NCBI GenBank assembly: GCA_001598975.1
Contig: BBXU01001956.1
Coordinates: 1 to 64,000, forward strand
Length of the DNA stretch: 64,000 nt
Direction of reading: 5' to 3'
DNA from: Parachlorella kessleri
Lineage: Eukaryota; Chlorophyta; Trebouxiophyceae; Chlorellales; Chlorellaceae
Below the pieces are notes generated by a model that saw only the letters and a list, made by a program, of their open reading frames with translations, was not told where the DNA came from and searched no databases. The stretch's first letter is position 1. Each line of letters starts with the position of its first letter. Both the position numbers and the translations under genes were made by a program. Below, piece after piece: positions 49,666 to 61,300 of the stretch.

Positions 49666-52600
49666 ATGGACTACGAGCGCCTGCTGGGCAACAGCAACGG
49701 CGAGCCGATGCACAGAAGTAGTATACTGTTTCGTAAGAGGCGCAAAAAGCTCATGAGAGCGACGGTCGTGCTTTCATGCCTGGCCCTGCTGGTCTGCCAG
49801 CTACCTTTGCAGACTTTCTCTCAACGACAGGTGAGAGGCTTCGATTTTCTTGTCGTATAGCGAGACTTGCAGCACATCTAAACCAGTACGGTCAATGGGG
49901 TGTTCAGCAGCACCTTTGCCTTTCTGGGACCTGCCCATGCAGCTTTGCCCTGGTTACATCTGTGTGTAGCACACAATGTGAGAGGTCGTCTCAACAAAAA
50001 AGCAATGCTTCGTAGGTCACAGGCACAAATACCATCCAATAGACCAGTGGGCACATCATGTGATAGGGAGAACTAAAACCCTAACATTCCTTCTTGTTTG
50101 CAGGCCTCCACTGCCGCCAGGCTGGACAACCAGACAGACCACTTTGTGCAGGTGGTGGGAGGCGAGTTTGTGGTGGGGTGCCAGAAGTTCTACATCAGCG
50201 GATGGAACCAGTGGGAAGTAGTGGAGGCAGCAGCGGGGGCGCTTGAGCTCTTTGGCGCTTCACTACCCGAAGGAAAGACAGGCCCACAGGTGGGCCAGTG
50301 GCAGCATGCAGCAGCACTGCTGTTCATATGACTTACTCTGGGTTATGCATTCAAGCGGGGAGGCTTGCGCCACGTTGCAAGGGCCGTGCAAGTGCGGTTA
50401 CAGGTGCAGAGGCATTGTTGTGTGCCCATGCATGGCACTACAAAAATCTGTATGTAATGGGCCTGCTAGGGTGACTAGTCTCGCTCTCCTCGCTGCCTGC
50501 TGGCCTGTAGCTCATCCGCAGCCTGATGGACAAGGCGGTCCAGCATGGCCTCACAGTCATGCGGGCCTGGGCGCACCCAGTGACAGCACAGTATGCCATG
50601 GAGACGGCGCCTGGGCAGTACAACGAGGCAGTCTTCCGGGGGCTGGACTATGCTCTGGATGAGGCCAGGAAGCGAGGGCTGCGGGTGAGTGGGAGGGGTT
50701 TCTTTCAATATACACGCGCAGGCTGCAGGGTCAAGGGTGGTGGTGAACGTCCGGCCTGCGTGACTGTGAACACCTGGAGAGGTCACAGGATGTGTGGCAT
50801 GGGAAGGGAGAGCCGTGGCTTGAGGTATTGTTACAAGGCGCTCCGCTGAATTTCATGATGGTCCGTGGGGACAGATGCTGTTTGGGTAGGAAGTGAGGCT
50901 GTGGCGCTCGTCAGGCTCACTCCATCCCTGCAGCTTCTGTTCTAAAACAGAAGTTAACCCTGACTAGTATGGTAACAGAGCCATACCGCAAGTGGGTTTG
51001 CAATGCGCTTCTGTAGGCAATAGTGCCATACTGGCTCTTGCAGGTGTTGTTGTCGCTGACTGACAATTGGCAGCTGACTGGCGGGGCTGACCAGTTTGTG
51101 ACCTGGGCCAAGGGCAATGCCCACGAGGACTTCTTCAGCGATCCCACAGCCAAGCAGCTCTACAAGGACCATGTGAAGGCGCTGCTGACCAGAGTGAACA
51201 CCATCAATGGGCGGGTGTACAAGGACGACCCCACGATTTTTGCGCTGGACCTGATCAACGAGCCCCGCTGCTACCGATGTGGCAACGGCTTGGAGGTGCG
51301 CAGGCAGCTGCTGGGCAGATTACAGGGCGGACAGACTGGGCAGGCTGTGCGCAAACTCGATAGGAGAAGTGAGCGAGCGGGCTTCCAGCGTCTCTGGTTG
51401 GCAATCTGCGTGTCGGAAAGCATCTAGAGCACTCCAGTAGGTCAACCTCCAGGCCTGTGCCATGGCCTGGCTGACAATGAGTGAGACGGGCCATCTGGGG
51501 CGTGCAGTGCTGCGTGCCACTCCGTGCGCATGGAGCATGTCCATGGATGTGGCGGCGCTGCGAAACCACTGAGAGGGAATACACTGTGTTGAACGCAGCT
51601 CTGGGTAAATGAGATGGCGGCGTATGTCAAGTCCATAGACAGCCGCCACCTGCTGACGGTCGGGGAGGAGGGCTTCTACCCACAAGGACTCCAGCAGGTG
51701 TGCAGAAGCATACACTGCTTTGGTGAAATTTGAGATGTATATAGTTGAGAAGGGTGCCTCAACTGTGGGCAACTATGCATGACCTATGGGGGCCCCTTGC
51801 ATGGAGGCTTTGCTGGAAGGGTGCTTGGTGGCCACACTACCTCAAGCGCCCCAAATGCAAGTGCTTGTGTTCGGCATGATTTCCACCCACCGTCTCGCAC
51901 AGAAGCTCTGTAGCTGTGCACTTACAATCCTACCCGCACTTGCATTGCTGCTGGTGCTCACAGGGCATGCGCAGTAACAGTTCTGCCCTTTTGTCTGCAG
52001 AGCACAGCTAACCCACAGGGGGCGACCTCCTGGGCATTCTTTGAGGGCCAGAACTTCCCCCGCGACCACAGCTCGCCCAACATCGACTTTGTGTCGGTGC
52101 ACCTCTGGTGGGACAACTGGGAGGTGGGTTCTGTCTGAATGTACCGCCATTCACTTATCTATGCCTGTTGATGACACCTTGGTGGTGGCGGGTACAAGCC
52201 TCAGTGCAGCATTTGAAGGCGCCTATGACAAAGAGGGTCCCTTATGAGGGGAATGGACTGACTTATGGGCCACCCCACCAATGCAGCAAGCTGCCACCAT
52301 GCTTTCTAAGACAAAACCTGCCTGGGTGCCGTGTCTATCACGGTCTGATGGTGGGGTATAGTGTGATGCTGGGAAGTGGCAAGAGCTGCCTGGGCTCACA
52401 GAGCTCCATGCCTCCAACCCACAGCTGCCAACAGCAGCTTTGAGCGCAAGCCAACGCTAGCACTGGGGCATCACATCACCTCTACCGACCGCTTTGACGT
52501 GACTGCAATGCAGGACAAGACCACCAGCTTTGCGCAGAAGTGGATCCGGCAGCACATAGCTGACGCTGCCGCGCTGGGCAAGCCGCTGCTGTTGGAGGAG

Positions 52601-54828
52601 TTTGGGAAGTGCGGGTCTGGGGCACAGCGGGCAGAGCGCGACCAGTACATGCTGCTGGTGTATGATGAGGTAGCGGCGGTACGTGTCCATTCCCACAGCA
52701 GCAGCAGCATGCTCCAGGCAACAGCACCTTCCATCCTGCTTTGCCATGGTGGCCACCCCTAGCTCATAGCCTGGCGGCATGGAAACCGTGTTGGAGCCCT
52801 ATGCTATGCAGAGTGCCACGGTGGGGGGTCCCGCCAAGGGAGCCTTGTTCTGGCAGTGGTATGATGAGGGCCAACGGGCGCCAGCTGAAGAAGGCGGTAC
52901 TGTGGAGGGCCTCTTTGGTGAGCAGCTACACTGGCTTTCAAGGCATGCCTGTGCAGGAGCCAGCAGTGCTAGGCACGGCTCGCATGACGTGTGCCCTGCA
53001 GGAGCAGCAGCCGTCAGCTATGCCTTTCTAAAAGGCATGCGAGCCGCAGCCGTCACTGGCCAGCCTGCCAACCACCCACTGGCCTGCCGTTGCTGGGATG
53101 CAGGTATCTTTGATACCGATTCCACTTGGAGCATCATTCAGAACTTCACGGACACGATGAACGCGCTCAGCGGGGATCTGATCGCTGCCTGTGCCGCCGA
53201 TGCTGGAGCTGTGCTGCCGGTCATCGATGCCTGCGTGGGTACCAGGGTAGAGGGCCGGCCAGACACAGGGTAGGTTCCATGTGGGGGCTGGGGTTAGGTG
53301 GTCAGGTTGTGTTGGGATGGGACTGTGATGAATGGTGGCCAAGTGTTACACAAAGAGCACTGGTTTTGCTGTGTGCAAGGGCATGCTGCGCTTGGAAATT
53401 GGAGCAGCCAGTGGTGCTAGGCAGGTATGCAGCTGCAAGTAAGCTCACTATCGAGTGATAGGCATCTGACTGCTGCAGGCCGCAGGCTGATAGGTAAGAG
53501 AAGGGGATTGTGCAACGTGCCATGCAGGTTTGAGGGGCCCCGCTGCACGCAGGATATCAATGAGTGTGTGCGCGGCACCTCTGGCTGCCACCCCAATGCC
53601 ACCTGCACCAATACCAACGGCGGCTACAGCTGCCTATGCCCTCCGGGGTTCACCGGGAATGGCTTCAACTGCAGCCAGGACGAGACAGCCCACCGCAGCA
53701 TGCTGCAGCGCTACACAACCCAGGGCCCTGGGAAGATAGCGTGCCAGGAGGGGCAGGATGTAGTGTACCCCCAGGCAGCCCCTGGGTATGCCTACGATCC
53801 CATTGGAGCCCTGGAGCAGAGCCCAGCGACCAAGGCAAGTAGCAGGAGGACAGCAAGTAGGGCTGTGACAACCCTGGGGTGTCCTGCTTGTGAGGTTTGA
53901 TGTGGTCTGGCAGCTTGCGGCGCACCAAGCGGTGGCACAGCACACCCGGGGCTTATTGGCTTCTATGACACTAGACCATCGGCTTCTCAGTAGGGATTGC
54001 TAGTACAGACATGCAGTCTGATTGCTTGCGTACACTCTCCTGCTTGCCAGGAGTAACATTGACGTTGACAAGATGAGCTTGACCATCCTTCCGCGCAGGG
54101 CGGGCTGGGCTCTCGGACCCTGGTTAATCCAGAGGACTGCATGCTTGCATGTGACCTTGCAGCTGCTGCCGGCTGCGACTCATTTGCCTACAACCCTGAG
54201 CAGCGAAAATGCTTCCTCAAGTCAGGGGCCAGCAGCACCACATGCCAGGTAAGCAGGGTTGGTCAGCGGCTTGGTACAGAGCTTGCTGGGTTGTGAGGTA
54301 GGCCTGGAGTAGTTCAGCAACCTCCCCGGCGGTGCACCAGATGATGTGGAGTTTGCTTGCTGTGCTGCGAGATGACCGACTCTGTCCTGAAGGGCAAGAA
54401 TTGGGTGTTGTGTTTCAAATGCTCGTGCCCTTGGCAGGGGCATGGCCTGGGTGTTGGAGCCTGTGTTGATGTGGTCATTTTCATGTGCCAGCATTGCTTT
54501 GTTGCAGGCCAAGCCAACCACATGTACCAGTGCCAGGGGCAATCCATATTCCTGCGGGACCTGGCAAACCTACTTCCAGCAGCAAGCAGGCAACAACGAA
54601 GCGGTTGATCTGGTGCCCGCTGCCAGCCCCAACGGAACCCTAGCAGAGAGGCTGGCATCTGTGGTTACGCTCGCCAGCCCCAGCCCTGGGCCTGGAGTGA
54701 TCCAGCTGGTTGTGGCTCCGTCGCCCAGCCCTTCAACCCCCGACAGTCAGCCGGCCTTGACAGGAGGCACGTCGCTGCAGCAGCTCAGCCTGCCTAGCGT
54801 GCCTGCAGCAGCTGGCAAGCGCCGGTAG
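49666..54828 (+). CDS. Membrane-anchored GH5 endo-beta-mannanase with EGF and PAN/Apple domains
   Basis: Twelve exons keep one frame of 751 codons: 49666-49830, 50104-50289, 50511-50684, 51044-51295, 51599-51697, 52001-52123, 52514-52678, 52770-52917, 53104-53269, 53528-53834, 54099-54248, 54508-54828 (TAG). A basic N-terminal tail ([11 protein letters not shown]) precedes a hydrophobic segment ([14 protein letters not shown]), a type II signal anchor. The catalytic domain reads [51 protein letters not shown] (acid/base Glu near 248), [25 protein letters not shown] (nucleophile Glu near 362) and [11 protein letters not shown], matching GH5 subfamily 7 mannanases, which hydrolyse internal beta-1,4-mannosidic bonds. 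An EGF-like module follows at about 493-535 ([30 protein letters not shown]), then a PAN/Apple-like Cys-rich segment at about 596-645 ([25 protein letters not shown]) and a Ser/Pro tail. One intron (53835) has a GC donor. The acceptor at 52513 and the one at 52769 are chosen by phase. Confidence 0.88.
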
Positions 54829-55377
54829 CTCTCAGTTTAGTGGCACGTCCCACCACCTTGGAGGTTGCCCTGGCAGGAAAGTGGGCGCATCAGCATGTAC
54901 ATGGCAAGGCAATCGACGTGACAGAACTGTTCTTTATATATTCCACACTCAAGTCTATGTCTACTTGCACAGGAAGACTGTCAGCAATTTGTCTTGTAGC
55001 TTGCCATTGCAGGATACTTGTATTCTCAGGCGTTGGTGTAGTTCGTCACATGATAGCTATAGGGGCTAGTTGCCTTCTATCCAAGCACCCTAGGATACAT
55101 GTGGCATAGTGATTTATAGCTGGACGCAGCTGGGGGCTGTGTAGGCAGCACTGTGCAGTTCTAGTATCAGCACTCACTGCAAGCTAAAGTCCTGCACGCT
55201 CAGCCGCCCATGCAAGATGGCGGGGCCCATGCCCTGTTAGTCCCATTGAATTTGCCAAGCCATGTCAGCCATTCTTACCTAAATCCTGCAACGCACTTCC
55301 CCGTAACACTTCGCCTTAAGCTCTTACTCGACTTGATCCCTCGATCAGCGTCTGGCAGCAAGTGCGAGCTGGGCAGG
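54829..55377. other. Intergenic DNA before the ARM-like/KEN-box gene
   Basis: About 550 bases with no recognisable coding sequence or repeat; it contains the 3' UTR of the GH5 gene and the promoter of the next gene. Confidence 0.4.
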
Positions 55378-58300
55378 ATGGCTGCAGAGGACTTGCCGAT
55401 ACAGGTTTGCTGCCCCTTTCACAGCTATGGGCTTCGAAAAGCAGCGCAAGAGAACCCAGAGCTCTAGCCTCGGGGGCTGCAGGAGGTTTTGGCCGAGTGC
55501 AAACACAACCGCAGCCTGCTGCTGGACCGCCTCAAGAGCTCGAGGGACGAGGAGCCAGCCGACCTGGATTACGAAGAGCTTTTGGTGGTGGTAACGTTCC
55601 TGCAGGAGGTAGGCAGAAGCTGGGGCAGGGTTCAAATATCCTGCTAGGCCAGTTGCTAAACGGTGGGCTTCACTTGCCAGCGGCAGACTGGACCATTTAT
55701 AGCAAGGAACCCTCAGGCACTGTGCAAGGCCGGCCAACAAGGGGACACAAATTTCAAACTCGTTGTCCGCCACAGGTGGTGGGTGGCAGCCTTGACACAG
55801 AAGGAATTGCCCTTGTAGCTCAGCTGCTCAACCGCATAAGCTGCGACGGCTTGCGGTGAGCCATGGCTGCGGCCCATCCCTGGCACTTGGTATTTGAAAG
55901 CTCTGTATACAGACCGAGTTGCTGCAATGACCCCATATGCATCACTGTGCATGGTAGCATGCGGTTCCGCTTGATGCACTAGGAATTGTGCCATGCATGC
56001 ACAGGCTGGCTGGGCAAGAGTTGCTGCTACAGCAACAGTTCTTAGAGGCGCTAACGAGCCTAGTGTCAGCGCTGGTGGACAACTGCAAAGCCAAGGCAAG
56101 TGCACATTCATGGAGACATGCTCTGCATGCTTCCTGTCAGAACCACACACAACCGCTGCCTGCTTGACACACGGTGCCGGCTACTAGAATATCCAGCATA
56201 TGCACTGCAGGGCTGCACTGGGGACTTGCTTTCTGCTGCCCTCGATACCCTCAACTTCCTTTATGACTGGGGCAGTATCAACTACAAGGGTAAGCTGGCA
56301 TGAGCGGGCTGCATGGGCATGCCCAGCGCGTAGGAGATTCATTGCCTTGGCATGGACGTGACGCAGACCTTTTCACCACAAGCTTCTGGGTTTACATGAC
56401 GACCACCGCACTGAATGGTGCAGCAAATGGCAAGAGAGTTCGCAGCAAGGACGTGGGAGGCAAGGCGCTCATCCCGCTGCTCTTGGATTTACTTACAAGT
56501 GGAAGGTGAGTAGGAAGTTGAGCGGTTTTCTTACCATCTCTGTCTTGGCTCAGGTGCGGTGGTTATTCAACTTGCCTGCAATCTTGCCGGCATGTTTGTA
56601 TGGGAGCACTCCGAAACAATTGAATGCTGCTGCCTCCCACAAGTCATGGAAAAGCTAGCCGCCATGGCCTTGCTAGTCTGGTTGAGGTCTCCAATACTGG
56701 GACCCAATTCCCGAGACGGAGGATTTTCTCTGGGCAACACTTGGCCGGCATCAAGAGATGACCAAAGTTCACCCTTGTTCCTCCTCTCGTACATGCAGCT
56801 GCCCAGCAGGTGCTGCCAGACGTGCGGTCACCCTGTCACTTCTGGAGTTTGTCGTGCATGCTGAGGATAACTGCCAGCTACTGACAACACTGGGTGATGG
56901 CAAGCCTTATCTCAAGCTGCTGTCAACCCTGCTGCCGACCTGTGGAGATGTCACGCTGCAGGTAGGTCATGCGGTGGCTTTGGAATCCCTTGTAGCGCTT
57001 GGATTAGGTGGGAAGCGATGTGCCCCTGGCATGTTGCAGCATGCTATGGTGTCAAAACTTTGCCCAAGGAGCGTGCAAGGGCGCTATACCGAGCTAGATA
57101 TTTCTGACATACATTGGCCAGCCTCAGCACTCCCGCCCGCACAGGCCTAGGCACCAACCTTGGCCTGTGAACACCCATAGCCACGGCTGTTTGTGTTGCA
57201 GATAGACCTACTGGAGATGCTATTCTGGTGTGCCCGAGTCAACGCTCTGCAGCCCATGCATGCAAAGGTAGGCACAAGGTCCAATGAAGCCCTTGGCTGA
57301 CCATGTTGGTACAACTATCTCGTACCTCATGTATTCTGCACCATGCATGGAGATGCTGCAGCTTCGTCTTCCTAGCTGAGCTGTCATGCCTTCCATAGCG
57401 GCGCTCGTGTGCTGTCAGCGCAATGCATCTTGCGACTTCATTGCGCTGTATCTCCCACCAATCTGTGTCACTCATTGGCCCACCCATAAACTTGCACTGC
57501 AGCTCTTCAACCCCCCTTCCAAGTTCTACTCCCAACTAACCGAGCTGGCTGGCAAGCCCATGAAGGACCTGGACCTGGGCACAGAGCTGCGCCAGCTCAT
57601 GCAGACATACAACATGGGGCTGGGGCAGAACGCCAGGTGTGTGGTCGGCAGCCTATTGTCTGTAAAGTTGAACAAGGTACGTTTGGAGATGTCCCATGTG
57701 AGTGGGTGCAACTCGGAGGTCAGGGTGCATGTTGGGTGGACAGCTTCTAGAAGCTGATAGAGCAGCTGCCGTTCCAGTCAGGCGCCCACCACACTATTTA
57801 GCAATGCTATGTTTTCTTGGGGTCGTGTGTAACTTGGTGTACCAATGGCTCCGCGCCTGAGAACACTCTTGCGGATCTGACCTGCCTGCCTGCAGTTTAT
57901 ACTCCCTGCAAGCCACCAAGGTTGTAATGGGCAACATCCAGGATGTGGCTGCCAGCGGTAAATTTGTAGACTTCAGTGAGACCCACATCACGTAAGTCAG
58001 GCAGCCTTCCCTGTAAAACGTGCGTCGTCCAGCTGTTGTACTGACCCCTGTTGGCTTTATTGCCGTTCTGTGGTGCTTGGATAGCATTTGAGCTAGGGGT
58101 TCTAGCTTGCCGCCGGTGAAGTTGCCAGGTCCTGCATGCAAACATGAAGTGCACACCTGACCAAGGGTCACCCCTGGGGCTCCCTTGCAGTATCGGTGTG
58201 GTCCTTCCTGACGAAGATAACCATGTGGACGAGAGCCAAGTCGAGTTTGTGGACTTGTTTTACAGTGAGTTATCGGTGGTTGCTTGGCGTCTGCCTCACA

Positions 58301-61300
58301 ACCCCACCCAAGCGGTGCTCGCCTAAATCAATTGCAATCTATTGGCAGCTGCGCATGCTCAACAACATGGCAAAATTCAAGTTCAGATGTGCATGTTGCC
58401 TGACGCTGCCTGACGACTCCCACTGCAGGCGGCATGGAGCTGTTGCAGAAAACTGACTTACCTGGCAAGACTGTACAGCTGGATATCAAGCTGCATGAGG
58501 TTCCTAAGTCCCTGAGTAACCTCTCAGCATTTTTGGACAGGTGAGGACAAACACACATTGCAATCTCAGAAAGCTGTTACCATGTTACAAACCGCTGCCC
58601 TTCCGTGAACTCTGGGGCCAGGCAGATTGTGCGCCTGTGGTCTATAAGTTGGCACTGGCAGCGTACCCTCCCTGCATATCGCTGTCGCCCTGCTTACACG
58701 CCATCGTCTGACCTCAAGCCTTGGCTTCTCTGATGTTACAGGGAACGACTGATCTGCCTGACGTTCCAGCGGTCGGACATAGAACTTCTGTACAATGGAG
58801 ATACCAAGATCGGCGCAGCCCTACGCAAGGTGACCAGAGACCCAATCTATTTGGTGTATGTAGTGTTCAATGAGATTTTAGCAATATACATTTGCAGAGC
58901 AGCCAGCAGACCAGCCATAGCAGTGCGGTAAGAGAGCAAGGGCCCTAGCCCTGCCCTGCAGGCTGGCAGGCAGGCAGGCGGGTGTTTGCTCTGAGCCTCT
59001 CCGCCAGGTGTGTTATCGTATGCAGGTGGGTGAAAGCACGGACGGCACAATAGACCTCAGCCAGTCCAAACGCAAGGTCTCCATGTGAGTGTTTGGTATC
59101 ATCAGGATATTTTCAGCTGGGTTGTCCATGTGCAGCAGGAGGGCTCGCCTGCACAATCGCTTGCTCAGACGCGCAATGTGTGGGCGGGAGGGGCATCCTG
59201 AAAAAGTGGAGTTGCAGGAACCCTAGCTGTGCTGAAATGGGCTCTGCAGCATGCTGTCTGTCCTTAGGTTGAAGTTCGTTGTACTGCTCATGCATGTCTT
59301 GGCAGTGGCGCTGAGCTGCTTGTCCGTTTGCTGGCATGCTTGCAGTGCGGTCGCAACGACTTCCAAGGGTGGCACTAGCTCCATGGGCACGCTGCCGCTC
59401 AGCCGCTCCAAGCACAGCAACATACCCACACGGAGCAACGCAAACACCATGTCTACCTGTGCTGCTGAGAAGCCCGGGAACCTCGATCACAATGGCGGCA
59501 AGAAGCCACGTCAGCAGCTCAAGCCTGCCATCAAGAACACGTCTGCTACCCCACCCCATGACGAGGCAGGTGTCAGTGCCGCATCGAGGAACAGTGCCAC
59601 AAGGATTGTGCACTCTTTACCAGCCAATGTACCCACCAACTGGGTCAATCCTGTGTGCACTGTAGGAAGTGGCTGCGCCTGCTGCTGGTGCACTTCCGAC
59701 AGCCCATGCTGCCGACCCTGCGGCTGCCAATCGTGCCGTGCTCCCCAACCCCGGCCCGCAAACCGATGTGCCACCGCCACAGCAGGCAGCAGTGCATGAA
59801 GACGCTGAACATGACCTGACGAGCGGGCGCCTCACACAGGTGAGCTGGTGCCCCCTGTAGCCTCCTGTGGAGCTTTGCTGCTGGTTGCTGCTTCTGCAGA
59901 GCGGCGTGCAGACTGAGGTACTGCTGACCCCAGTGTACCACTTGTTGACGCAGCAGAAAAAGATGTGGCAGGTAAACCTTGGCTTTGTCAACAATATATC
60001 AGCTGACCTCAACACCAGTAACAACAGGCATTGCGCTTAGCACATGCAGGCTCCTGCCCGGGGCGCTAGCCAGCCACCAGAGCCCAATGACGCAGAGGAC
60101 TGCCAAAGCGACTCCCCAGCTGGCAAATCTCAGCGGCCTGCACCTAAATCTTGCGCCGACGCACCGCTCAACAGCAGCTTGCCTGCATCACAGGGCTGGC
60201 GGAGCCGCAAGGCGGGCGCTGCTGACAAGGCTGCCAGAGGGACCCACAAGGGCGCCAAGTCCCAGGAGGACTTGTTTGCAGGCACGTGATGATTAGTAGC
60301 ACCCTGGGCTACAACACTCTTTCTGAAGGAAAAGTGGCGTTGAGACGCCTGCCATGCTCACCACACAGCGCTCTTGCCACCCAAACGAAGGCTGCTCAGT
60401 GCGCATGACATGTCAACGTGTCCACGTGCCAAGGACGCCAGTTGCAGTTGTTGCCCATGGTGCTGTGCAGGACCAGAGGATGGCGAGCCTGAGGTAGAGT
60501 CTCCCCCGCCCAAGAACCCGCCCAAAGAGGAAATCGCGCAGCCTGCACCAGCCGCCAAGCTGCAGCCGGGCCCACCAGAGGCTGAGAAGCCTGCAGCACC
60601 GGTCCGCCAGGTAAGCATCAACCCTGGCAGAGCTAAATCTCAAGTCTGACACTGCTCTGCAGCTGGCTCTGTACTTCCAACGAGGTCTGCCAGGCACAGT
60701 GAATGCGGGCATGGTGGAAGGGATGCTTGGCCCTGGTGAAAGATGGCTTACTGATCCCTGTGGCTGCCCATGCCACCATGGTGTGTGCAGACGAGGGGAG
60801 CCGCTGCTGGCAACAAGGCGAAGAAGCCAGCCAGCAAGAAGCTGGAGGTGAAGAAGGTGAGAGCGCCAGCCCAGTTGATTTCTGCCTTGTATGTTCGTAT
60901 TTGCATGAAGCCTGAGGAACTCCCAGTTTAACTTGCCTGGAGGGCTTGCAAGCATTTGTTGTAATGTTGCTTGTTTTGCAGATCCTGGGTGGCAAGAGCG
61001 GCAGCGGCAAGCCACAAACAGCGATGGGGAGGAAGAAGCCTCTTACACCAGAGGTGCGAGCATGCATTAGATTGGCGCATCAGCTCAGGCTCCTGTTTGT
61101 GCTTCCTGCCTGTGCTGGCGGGGTGGAGCTCACAGTGACGGCTCAAGTCAGGGAGACACTATGTTGACAGCGCTGACCCTGTTTCTTTCTTGTATCTGTT
61201 GCAGGAAGACCCTATTGAGATGACTGGGAAGGATGATCAGAAGCCTTCTGATCATCCTGAGGACAAGGATCAGGTATGGACCATGCACTCCTTTCTAGGT

